DNA of 15,038 bases. Origin: UBA7236 sp964638865. GTDB taxonomy: Bacteria > Bacteroidota > Bacteroidia > Chitinophagales > BACL12. The notes under the pieces were generated by a model. The model was not told where the DNA came from. It saw only the letters and a program-made list of their open reading frames with translations, and did not search any database. The position numbers and the translations under genes are program-made. Positions 8,349-13,623 of this stretch are shown here, in pieces (within the stretch, counting starts at the first letter, position 1; each line of letters begins with the position of its first letter). The DNA is taken from the NCBI GenBank assembly GCA_964638865.1, contig CAZXBG010000103.1, forward strand, positions 1-15,038, in the 5' to 3' direction.

Positions 8349-8825
8349 ATGGAAAATTTATTTTGGAAGATCAAGAGTTTTCATCAACTGAATGTTTTTG
8401 AACTATACGGCATTCTTAAATTGCGTCAGCAAGTGTTTGTGGTAGAGCAAAACTGTGTTTACCTTGATGCTGATAGCAAGGATCAATTGTGTGATCATAT
8501 TTTTGGAGTGGATGATGCCGGCCAGGTTATGGCCTATTGCCGCATTGTGCAGCCTGGTTCCGCGTTTCAGGAGGTTTCAATTGGCAGGGTTTCTACACAT
8601 CCCGACAATCGCCATAACGGTTGGGGCAAACTAATCATGGAAAAGGCGATCAATTTTATTGAAGATAAATACGGTCCTGTTGCCGTGAAAATAGAGGCCC
8701 AATATTATTTAGAAAAATTCTATGTTAATTTCGGATTTGAAATTAGCGGTGAGATTTATCTCTTAGATGGCATTGAGCATATAGAAATGTTACGTGATAA
8801 AAACGCGGTAAATATTAAAGCCTGA
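8349..8825 (+). CDS. ElaA-type GNAT family N-acetyltransferase
   Basis: A 158-residue cytoplasmic acetyltransferase that would move an acetyl group from acetyl-CoA to an unknown amine. It matches the ElaA subgroup along its whole length. The segment LRQQVFVVEQNCVY (25-38) is the ElaA signature. IGRVSTHPDNRHNGWGKLI (78-96) contains beta-4 and the R/Q-x-x-G-x-G/A acetyl-CoA pyrophosphate loop (Arg88 to Gly93). AQYYLEKFYVNFGFE (117-131) and the C-terminal DGIEHIEM (140-147) also match ElaA. ElaA itself has no firmly established substrate. The gene stands alone, with a promoter of its own and mscL 111 nt downstream on the same strand. Confidence 0.88.
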   Translation: MENLFWKIKSFHQLNVFELYGILKLRQQVFVVEQNCVYLDADSKDQLCDHIFGVDDAGQVMAYCRIVQPGSAFQEVSIGRVSTHPDNRHNGWGKLIMEKAINFIEDKYGPVAVKIEAQYYLEKFYVNFGFEISGEIYLLDGIEHIEMLRDKNAVNIKA

Positions 8826-8895
8826 AAGGGGCAAGGTGATTTGCACAGTTCAATAGATCAATTTGGGTTTGTATATCCCATTATTTTTTTTAATA

Positions 8896-8924
8896 TTGCA
8901 TTTTAACCCTATTCTTTAACTTTT
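8896..8924 (+). promoter_or_regulatory. Candidate promoter of mscL
   Basis: TTG (8896-8898) and TAACTTTT (8917-8924) are separated by 18 nt, near the Bacteroidota -33/-7 pattern with the last position T instead of G. The ATG at 8937 follows 12 nt after the -7 element, so the leader would be very short. Confidence 0.4.
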
Positions 8925-8936
8925 ATATTTATTTTT

Positions 8937-9350
8937 ATGGGAATGATGAGTGAATTCAAGGCCTTTGCTATGAAAGGTAACCTTGTGGACCTGGCTGTAG
9001 GATTCGTAATGGGCGCTGCATTTACAACTGTAACTACGTCCTTTATCAATGGAATTGTAATGCCTCTGGTTAGTTTAATTGCCGGAAAAGATTTTTCTGA
9101 TTGGACTATTGTATTAAGGAAAGGCGAAACTGACGCAACCGGTGTTGTCACCACGCCGGCAATTGAAATTCTTTATGGTACATTCATTTCCGCTGTTATT
9201 TATTTCATTATTGTAGCATTTGTAATGTTTATGGTAATAAAAGCAATAAATGCAACCAAAAGAAAAGAAGAGGAAGCTCCAGATGCTCCTCCTGCTCCTT
9301 CAAGAGAAGAAATATTATTAGCAGAAATAAGAGATCTGTTGAAAAAATAA
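8937..9350 (+). CDS. mscL: Large-conductance mechanosensitive channel MscL
   Basis: Homopentameric inner-membrane channel that opens under membrane tension and releases solutes during hypo-osmotic shock. At 137 residues it matches the usual family length. The N-terminal amphipathic helix and pore helix carry the diagnostic EFKAFAMKGNLVDLAVGFVMGAAF (6-29), with the gate in transmembrane helix 1 (about 15-46). A periplasmic loop with LRKGETDATGV (60-70) follows, then helix 2 (about 77-103), a charged linker rich in Glu/Pro/Ala, and the C-terminal bundle helix EEILLAEIRDLLKK (124-137). The ATG at 8937 gives MGMMSEF; starting at Met3 or Met4 would also be possible. A terminator follows within 15 nt, so the gene is a single transcription unit. 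Confidence 0.97.
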   Translation: MGMMSEFKAFAMKGNLVDLAVGFVMGAAFTTVTTSFINGIVMPLVSLIAGKDFSDWTIVLRKGETDATGVVTTPAIEILYGTFISAVIYFIIVAFVMFMVIKAINATKRKEEEAPDAPPAPSREEILLAEIRDLLKK

Positions 9351-9354
9351 AAAT

Positions 9355-9388
9355 AAAAAATATGCCTTCCTTAGAAGGTATTTTTTTT
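9355..9388 (+). terminator. Rho-independent terminator of mscL
   Basis: CCTTC (9365-9369) pairs with GAAGG (9374-9378) around the loop CTTA. The stem is extended outward by a G-T and A-T pairs and followed by eight T. A-rich sequence upstream makes it potentially bidirectional. It shows that the ATG at 9362 lies inside a terminator and is not the start of the next gene. Confidence 0.85.
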
Positions 9389-9442
9389 CTCATTTTTGCA
9401 CACACTTTTTCAGGCCACAAAAAAAATATATTTAATTTAAGT

Positions 9443-10375
9443 ATGAAAAAAATATTTACACTCTCCATTTTAATTGGGGTAAACGCCCTACTTTTCGCGC
9501 AAGTTGATACCACCTGGAAAAAGGGTGGTGGTGCAATATTAAACTTTAACCAAACGTCTCTTACCAATTGGGCAGGTGGTGGTGAAAGTAACCTCTCCTC
9601 CACTTTACTTACCAATTTTTATGCAAATTATAAATTGGAAAAAACAACCTGGGATAATACTCTTAATATGAATTACGGTTTAGTTACTGCCAATAATTAT
9701 AAGGATATCAGAAAAAATGAGGATAGAATGGAATTAAACAGTAAATATGGCAAATATGCTTTCGCCGATGATTTTTATTACAGTGCTTTGGTTAATTTTT
9801 TAACTCAGTTCACAGCTGGTTACGATTATCTTACAGACCCTGAGGCTGCTGTCCCGATTTCAAAATTATTATCTCCCGGATATTTAACTGCAGCTGTGGG
9901 TTTGGATTGGAAACCAAGTGATAAATTTTCCGTTTTTCTTTCCCCGGCCACAGGAAAATTCACCTTTGTTTTGGATGAAGAAATTTCAGTGTATGTAGCA
10001 GATACGGTCAACCAGAAAAACAGATACGGGGTTGCAGTGGGAGAGTCGTTAAGGGCTGAATTTGGGGCATCTTTGGTAGCCTCCTTGAATACTCCTCTCA
10101 GCTCAACAATTAGTTACTCTTCAAAGTTGGTGTTATTCAATAATTTCACAGATCCTGTTGCTGAACACAGGGGTAATATTGATGTTGATTTTCAGAATAA
10201 CCTAAATATGAAAGTAAGTAAATATTTTGCAGCCACCCTATTCTTGCAGGTTTTGTATGATCATGATATTGCAATTTCTACGTTTGATGAAAATGATGTT
10301 ATAATCGGTGCAGGCCCAAAAACGCAATTTAAGGAGGTTTTTGGATTAGGATTAAGTTATTCCATTAATAATTAA
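9443..10375 (+). CDS. DUF3078 family protein, exported, probable outer-membrane beta-barrel
   Basis: A 310-residue protein of the DUF3078 family, which is frequent in Bacteroidota and has no established function. The N-terminal signal peptide (MKKIFTLSILIGVNALLFAQ, cleavage near 19-20) is followed by the family hallmark NQTSLTNWAGGGESNLS (36-52). A long series of alternating hydrophobic/polar strands follows with conserved N, Y and W, ending GLGLSYSINN. This pattern suggests a small barrel or periplasmic beta-sheet protein. I chose 9443 because it gives a clean signal peptide. The upstream in-frame ATG at 9362 lies inside the mscL terminator. A -7-like CATTTTTG at 9391-9398 (one mismatch to TAnnTTTG) could drive it. 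A strong terminator follows directly, so it is monocistronic. Confidence 0.88.
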   Translation: MKKIFTLSILIGVNALLFAQVDTTWKKGGGAILNFNQTSLTNWAGGGESNLSSTLLTNFYANYKLEKTTWDNTLNMNYGLVTANNYKDIRKNEDRMELNSKYGKYAFADDFYYSALVNFLTQFTAGYDYLTDPEAAVPISKLLSPGYLTAAVGLDWKPSDKFSVFLSPATGKFTFVLDEEISVYVADTVNQKNRYGVAVGESLRAEFGASLVASLNTPLSSTISYSSKLVLFNNFTDPVAEHRGNIDVDFQNNLNMKVSKYFAATLFLQVLYDHDIAISTFDENDVIIGAGPKTQFKEVFGLGLSYSINN

Positions 10376-10390
10376 ACAATATAAAACTAA

Positions 10391-10423
10391 AAAGAGGCTG
10401 TCTCAAAAGGCAGCCTTTTTTTA
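10391..10423 (+). terminator. Strong rho-independent terminator of the DUF3078 gene
   Basis: AGGCTGTCT (10395-10403) pairs with AGGCAGCCT (10408-10416), nine pairs including one G-T, around the tetraloop CAAA. A T-run follows, and A-rich sequence precedes it. It starts 15 nt after the stop codon and marks the end of the intact, gene-dense part of the window. Confidence 0.92.
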
Positions 10424-10461
10424 AAAAAAATGTATCGTTAGTAAGTTCCGCCAAAATCGGG

Positions 10462-10490
10462 AAGGCAGCGGATTCGAATCCAACTGCCTT
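10462..10490. repeat. Nested palindrome
   Basis: AAGGCAG (10462-10468) and CTGCCTT (10484-10490) are perfect inverted 7-mers. Between them lies the 12-bp perfect palindrome GGATTCGAATCC (10470-10481). No T-run follows, so it is not a typical terminator. It sits at the boundary between the compact region and the decayed region. It could be a protein-binding site, a remnant of a mobile-element end or a recombination site; none of these is proven. Confidence 0.5.
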
Positions 10491-10554
10491 GACACAGTAA
10501 GATAAGGGTTTCAGTCTTTAAAGGGTTTGAAACGCTTTTGCATTTGCATACTTT

Positions 10555-10707
10555 TTAGAGTTTATTGAGTATTTTGAATTTCTTTTTGATCAAATCAGTG
10601 TAATATCTATTTCCTCTAAAGGTTTCTAATAATTATGCAACTGCATTTGCAAAAATTAGTGTAATAAAATCAGTATTCCCGAAAATAATTTCTGCAATTG
10701 TTTCCAT
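10555..10707 (-). pseudogene. Degraded FAS1 (fasciclin) domain fragment, copy A
   Basis: The minus strand reads METIAEIIFGNTDFITLIF, then ANAVA, an in-frame TAA and LLETFRGNRYYT. Aligned without gaps to the intact FAS1 protein at 12760-13263 (residues 23-56), it keeps the I....D..TL..A pattern, and the stop falls where Asp44 stands in the intact protein. The FAS1 core motif FTVFAPTN is lost and no signal peptide is present. The first 24 codons match copy B more closely (IAEI..GN.DFITL.F). It is therefore a dead fragment of a FAS1 gene. On the other side of its start lies the 226 nt segment that is duplicated before the intact FAS1 gene. The assignment rests on similarity to the two other copies in this window. 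Confidence 0.6.
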
Positions 10708-10933
10708 TTTATATTTACTTCGGAAGCACTTAATGAACATTATTCATTACTGCATGTTTAAATAATTTTTGTTTAGTTGATATATCTATAAACTTTAATT
10801 AAAAAAGTGTTTACAGAAACTGAACAATTCCAAATTCTATACGAAGCCTATCGTAAATATTTTTTTATCTATTAAAAAGTAAACATTTGTGGCAAATTGC
10901 TGTTTCCCTAGTAAATTGCAAAAAGAAAAAATT
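10708..10933. repeat. Duplicated divergent intergenic module, copy A
   Basis: This 226 nt segment runs from the start codon of FAS1 fragment A (minus) to the ATG of the broken lipoprotein gene (plus). It resembles the 227 nt segment at 12533-12759 along its length. The best block, 10837-10888, matches 12664-12715 or so at roughly 44 of 53 positions, including TATACGAAG and AAAGTAAACATTT. The last 30 nt before the ATG are also similar. It contains the inverted pair TACGA/TCGTA around 6 nt (10840-10855). It probably holds the two divergent promoters. A TTG-N22-TAAATTG arrangement before the plus gene is a weak promoter match. Confidence 0.6.
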
Positions 10934-11410
10934 ATGGAAAGGCTTTATCAATAATCTTAACTCTTTTAGTAATTTGTTTTTCTTGTAAAACTTTTGGAAC
11001 TATTACATTTATTGGCTCTAAATCAGAAACAATTGAATTGCCATTTAAAGGAGAATTTAGGATTTGGGAAGATAAAATCCATCCAAGTTTTAGGGTAGTT
11101 TTAACTTACCCATCCAAAATAAAGTCTTGTGAAGTATACAAAGTCGCTGATTCAAGAAATGAATAATGGGTAACACCTTACTTGCAAGCAGGGAAAGTAA
11201 GACAAAAACAGTCCCTGGTAACGCACCTTTATTTTATAACCCTAATACTTTGACTGTAACCTACAATATCAAAGATTATAACGAACTTCCACCAAAGTTT
11301 TTTTAACAAATGGGGCTTGTTGTAAGTGGTATCAATATTTTCTAAATGCAAGTAATGGTTTGGGCTTGACAAACATTACTGCACTTTTAGAACTTAACTT
11401 GTATATTTGA
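10934..11410 (+). pseudogene. Lipoprotein-like gene broken by three -1 frameshifts
   Basis: The ATG frame stops after six codons, but restoring one A in the run at 10938-10940 gives MEKALSIILTLLVICFSCK, a lipoprotein-type signal ending FSC. The frame continues (FGTITFIG ... YKVADSRNE) to a TAA at 11164. A second missing base there joins it to MGNTLLASRESK ... YNELPPKFF (11166-11303). One more T in the seven-T run at 11298-11304 then joins TNGACCKWYQYF ... LLELNLYI, ending at TGA 11408-11410. All three shifts go in the same direction and together restore a protein of about 159 residues. I do not recognise the family. Two of the three lesions are in homopolymers, so sequencing error is an alternative to real decay. 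Its 5' region matches that of the FAS1 gene at 12760. Confidence 0.6.
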
Positions 11411-11517
11411 TTTCCATTCATCAATAGTTACAGGCAGATGGAGTTTATTTCCCTCATCTACTTAAAACCCTGTTCGTTATGGGGAAATTTAAAGTAAGAT
11501 AATGGTCAAAAAACGAC
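11411..11517. other. Gap without recognisable gene
   Basis: This stretch follows the broken lipoprotein gene and precedes the promoter of the small membrane-protein pair. I see no convincing open frame or hairpin in it. Confidence 0.5.
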
Positions 11518-11550
11518 TTGCTATGCAATAGTAAAAATTAGGTATATTTG
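11518..11550 (+). promoter_or_regulatory. Promoter of the small membrane-protein pair
   Basis: TTG (11518-11520) and an exact -7 element TATATTTG (11543-11550) are separated by 22 nt, fitting the Bacteroidota consensus. Transcription would begin near 11556 and give an untranslated leader of about 80 nt, long compared with the other leaders in this window. Confidence 0.6.
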
Positions 11551-11555
11551 TATTG

Positions 11556-11637
11556 TAAAAGTGGAGTCTAGCAACCACTTAAAAAAACGGGGCGAAACCC
11601 AAAAGCCATACGAGTAGGATGATAATTTTACATAAAA
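11556..11637 (+). promoter_or_regulatory. Structured 5' leader, possible small riboswitch-like pseudoknot
   Basis: A hairpin AAGTGG/CCACTT (11559-11564, 11575-11580) encloses the loop AGTCTAGCAA and is followed by seven A and CGGGGCG. Hairpin, loop with TCTAGC, then an A-rich tail is the layout of the preQ1 class I aptamer. The tail could form a pseudoknot through G11571-C11588 and C11568-G11591, with two non-canonical pairs between. A competing hairpin GGG(11589-11591)/CCC(11598-11600) would exclude that pairing. A short frame ATG...TAA (11619-11645) overlaps the start of the main gene. The preQ1 resemblance is from memory of the class, and the tail lacks the usual CUA, so identity is uncertain. 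Confidence 0.3.
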
Positions 11638-11823
11638 ATGTTTAATAAATTTAACTTAACTGACAAGTTGCTTTTTTTAGCTGCGATACTTTCACTTATT
11701 TTTTCTGAAATTTTATTTTTTAATGACCACGAAAACCAGGCAATTTTTATAGGTCTCTGGGTGCCATCAATACTGTGTTTTGGGATATATTTACGTCTTA
11801 TAAATAGAAATAAAAATGATTGA
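11638..11823 (+). CDS. Small two-helix membrane protein, unknown function
   Basis: A 61-residue protein with two hydrophobic segments, LLFLAAILSLIFSEILFF (about 11-28) and AIFIGLWVPSILCFGIYL (about 35-52), and a positively charged C-terminus (RLINRNKND). This fits a two-pass membrane protein with a short loop FNDHENQ. The ATG is preceded by the A-rich sequence typical of starts in this window and by an exact -7 promoter 88 nt upstream. The stop overlaps the start of a second tiny gene, so the two are translationally coupled. The composition is coherent and no frame lesion is seen, unlike its neighbours. I do not recognise an established function; it might be a small subunit or regulator of a larger membrane complex encoded elsewhere. 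Confidence 0.65.
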   Translation: MFNKFNLTDKLLFLAAILSLIFSEILFFNDHENQAIFIGLWVPSILCFGIYLRLINRNKND

Positions 11824-11911
11824 TTTTATACCATATTTTGCCGGATTAATTACCTTGTTGTTTGGTGCTGGTTTTGCCTATGCCATAACTAATAGTAATA
11901 AAAAAAGATAA
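11816..11911 (+). CDS. 31-residue single-helix membrane protein overlapping the previous gene
   Basis: The ATG at 11816 overlaps the last codons and stop of the 61-residue gene by 8 nt. The product starts MIDFIPYFAGLITLL, has one hydrophobic helix (about 4-24) containing a G-rich face (FGAGFAYA), and ends in the basic tail NSNKKR. Overlap, a single helix and a basic tail fit a real small membrane protein translated by coupling. Short ORFs of this size also arise by chance, but this one directly follows an intact gene in a matching style. Function unknown. Confidence 0.5.
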   Translation: MIDFIPYFAGLITLLFGAGFAYAITNSNKKR

Positions 11912-12157
11912 ATAAATGGGAATAAACCCAGCAGCGACTTTGACTGGTTTATAACTATTATTATTTTATCAAAACTGCACTAAAACATCTACAACTGTTT
12001 GTTTTAATGCATTTCAGTAGTTCCTGATTTTATTTAGGTTCACTTTTATTATAAATTATAGGGGTTGTAATTTGCTTAAGCTGCTTCATTCTAAGCCGTT
12101 TTAAATATTGGTTTACAGTTTCGCTTGGTAATAATTGCAATTTTTATTTACTATCGT
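11912..12157. other. Gap with an inverted repeat and a possible two-helix gene remnant
   Basis: TGCACTAAAACA (11976-11987) and TGTTTTAATGCA (12000-12011) pair at 11 of 12 positions; this may terminate the small-protein transcript, though the following T-run is weak. From 12055 a plus-strand frame reads IIGVVICLSCFILSRFKYW. Dropping one G at 12127-12128 continues it as VIIAIFIYYRLQSAKF to a TAA at 12176-12178. This resembles the end of a small membrane protein with one frameshift, but no start codon is visible. It extends about 20 nt into the next, minus-strand entry. Confidence 0.3.
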
Positions 12158-12325
12158 TTACAGTCGGCTAAATTTTAAATATTTCTTAAAATTATTAAAC
12201 AACTTTGCCATCATTGCATGTTTATTTGTTTCATTGGTTCCACTTGTATTATCTATTAGCATTGCCATAAAATTAAGTAGAGCTGCTAAAATAAGTATGT
12301 TTGCCGCAATATTGGTTCTAATCTT
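12158..12325 (-). pseudogene. Possible third FAS1-like remnant
   Basis: In the same minus-strand frame as FAS1 fragment B, and just beyond its stop, an open stretch reads TNIAANILILAALLNFMAM, then LIDNTSGTNETNKHAMMAKLF. It can be aligned loosely to the FAS1 pattern IA...TL.AAL..A.L...L.G..F...TN.AF.KL, but only with gaps. The opposite strand (12135-12335) also reads as a hydrophobic protein (CLFVSLVPLVLSISIAIKL), so the true coding strand is unclear. Both readings lack a proper ATG. I regard it as decayed coding DNA of uncertain origin. Confidence 0.2.
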
Positions 12326-12358
12326 TTACCTTTGATGCAACCCATCGCTTTTGATTAT

Positions 12359-12532
12359 TCAGGCTGTGCAAAAAAAATGTTTGTGGTATTTTGCAAAGAT
12401 AGTATTAGTTGTAGCAAATATTGTGAAAGCAATGTTCCCGCTTATTGTTTCCAATAATCGTACATCTACTACGGTAAATAGGAGTGTAATAAAATCATTG
12501 TTGCCAATGGCAATTTCTGCAATGGGTTTCAT
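12359..12532 (-). pseudogene. FAS1 (fasciclin) domain fragment, copy B
   Basis: The minus strand reads MKPIAEIAIGNNDFITLLF, then TVVDVRLLETISGN and IAFTIFATTNTIFAKYHK before a TGA. Over 48 residues it aligns without gaps to residues 23-70 of the intact FAS1 protein at 12760-13263, with about 17 identities. These include the FAS1 core FT.FA.TN..F.K. It lacks the signal peptide and the second half of the domain (no YH or VVHVIDGV motif), so it is truncated at both ends and unlikely to fold. The ORF itself is open, so expression of a fragment cannot be excluded. It faces away from the intact FAS1 gene across the duplicated 227 nt segment. Confidence 0.7.
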
Positions 12533-12759
12533 TAAATATTTATTTAATAAACATTATTTAAACAATATTCTTTACTAATTGTTTAGGTATTTTTTATCTA
12601 ATTAATATAACTGGAAAACTTTAAGTGATAATGTGCTGACAGATAAAGATTATTGCAAAATATTATACGAAGTCTATCTTAAGTTATTTTTTATTTATAA
12701 AAAAAGTAAACATTTCAATCATATCGTTGTTTAAATATTAAACTTTAAAATAAAAAATT
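12533..12759. repeat. Duplicated divergent intergenic module, copy B
   Basis: This 227 nt segment separates FAS1 fragment B (minus) from the intact FAS1 gene (plus). It is a diverged copy of 10708-10933, with the same length within 1 nt. Similarity is strongest at TATACGAAG (from 12664), at AAAGTAAACATTT (ending 12715) and in the A-rich stretch before the ATG. The TACGA/TCGTA symmetry seen in copy A is altered here to TCTTA. A weak promoter for the plus gene may be TTG (12728-12730) with TAAACTTT near 12740. Confidence 0.6.
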
Positions 12760-13263
12760 ATGAAAAAAGTATTAGTCGTTTTATCCGTTCTTTTATCTTC
12801 TATTGCCTACAGCCAAACAAAAGACGTGGTTGATATCGCTATTAGTTCAGAAGATCACACAACACTTGTAGCTGCTGTAAAAGCTGCAGATTTGGTTACA
12901 ACATTAAAAAGTAAAGGTCCATTTACCGTATTTGCTCCTACCAATGCAGCTTTTAATAAGTTGCCGGAAGGAACAGTTACAACGCTATTGAAGCCTGAAA
13001 ACAAAGCTCAATTGTCGAAGATTTTAACCTACCATGTGGTAAGCGGAAATTTTGATGCAACAGCTGTGATAGCCGCTATAAATAAAGGAAATGGCAAAGC
13101 TGACCTAAAAACTGTTAGTGGTGGAATTTTGACGGCCTCATTAGATGGCGAAAAAGTTAAATTGACTGATGAATCCGGAAATTTTGCATACGTAGTTGTT
13201 GCGGATTTAAAAGGCAACAATGGGGTGGTGCACGTAATTGACGGAGTTGTGCTTCCAAAGTAA
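12760..13263 (+). CDS. Secreted single-domain FAS1 (fasciclin) protein
   Basis: A 167-residue exported protein: signal peptide 1-18 (cleavage after AYS, leaving QTKDVV) followed by one complete FAS1 domain (about 22-167). The domain motifs are all present: H1 box GPFTVFAPTNAAFNKL (53-68), the YH pair in ILTYHVVSG (Tyr91, His92), and H2 box NGVVHVIDGVVLPK (154-167). FAS1 proteins act outside the cytoplasm in adhesion or ligand binding; the ligand here is unknown. It is the only intact FAS1 copy in the window and lies beside two antisense fragments of similar domains. The 5' region is shared with the broken lipoprotein gene at 10934, so its promoter may have been duplicated. A strong terminator follows 19 nt after the stop. 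Confidence 0.95.
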   Translation: MKKVLVVLSVLLSSIAYSQTKDVVDIAISSEDHTTLVAAVKAADLVTTLKSKGPFTVFAPTNAAFNKLPEGTVTTLLKPENKAQLSKILTYHVVSGNFDATAVIAAINKGNGKADLKTVSGGILTASLDGEKVKLTDESGNFAYVVVADLKGNNGVVHVIDGVVLPK

Positions 13264-13282
13264 GAAGAGAAAACTCCAGGTG

Positions 13283-13318
13283 AAAAGCTCATTGAAGAAA
13301 TTCAACGAGCTTTTTTTT
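13283..13318 (+). terminator. Strong rho-independent terminator of the FAS1 gene
   Basis: AAAAGCTC (13283-13290) pairs with GAGCTTTT (13307-13314). Inside, after one mismatch, TTGAA (13292-13296) pairs with TTCAA (13301-13305) around the loop GAAA. The right arm runs into eight T in total. This is an almost continuous 13-14 bp stem with a typical U-tract. Confidence 0.9.
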
Positions 13319-13395
13319 GCCCTATTTTGGTAAGAAAATTATGATACTTCAGCACAAAGGGTTATAAACCGGCCAATGTCGCAACTCGCAACAAA

Positions 13396-13623
13396 TTGCT
13401 TTTTTACGAGGATGTGCGAATAGGTAAATCAGAACAAGTAATAAAAATAGTCTGCAAAGACAATCTAGATTGTATTAAAATTGCTCCGCCAAGTCATAAA
13501 ACGTCAGACTTTGAAAAAACTTGCAATTACATTCTTGTTTCGCCACTTTCAAACATAAAATTGGTTCGAATTTTTAATAATTCAATTTATAGAACACTTT
13601 TTTTTGAGGCAAATTTCATTTGA
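13396..13623 (+). CDS. Hypothetical protein or remnant, unrecognised
   Basis: An open frame of 75 codons beginning at a TTG, with a soluble, normally composed translation: LLFYEDVRIGKSEQ, then VIKIVCKDNLDCIKIAPPSH and YILVSPLSNIKLVRIF. The same frame is open upstream back to 13345. An ATG at 13341 in a different frame reads MILQHKG and would join it (YKPANVATRNK) if one base were removed in the AAAGGG run around 13357-13362. This suggests a decayed or mis-sequenced gene of about 93 residues. A tandem CGCAACT/CGCAACA lies at 13380-13393. I do not recognise the family, and no promoter is clear. Confidence 0.3.
   Translation: MLFYEDVRIGKSEQVIKIVCKDNLDCIKIAPPSHKTSDFEKTCNYILVSPLSNIKLVRIFNNSIYRTLFFEANFI

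Noticed and set aside
9362..9442. Longer N-terminus of the DUF3078 protein from the ATG at 9362
   Set aside because: The start lies inside the mscL terminator, and the added residues would bury the signal peptide that starts at 9443.
10394..10416. GAGGCTGTCTCAAAA as an insertion-sequence end
   Set aside because: It forms a perfect terminator stem with CAGCCT and a T-run right after the DUF3078 gene. No transposase or matching second end was found in the window.
10464..10495. tRNA-like 3' end (GGATTCGAATCC followed by an acceptor-like CTGCCTT)
   Set aside because: In a real T-arm a G-C pair closes the TTCGAAT loop. Here that pair would be A-C, and no D-arm or anticodon arm is found upstream. 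The sequence is better described as a nested palindrome.
11560..11625. Hammerhead ribozyme (GTC, CGAAAC and GATGA are all present)
   Set aside because: The three core pieces occur in the wrong cyclic order, and the stems needed between them do not form.
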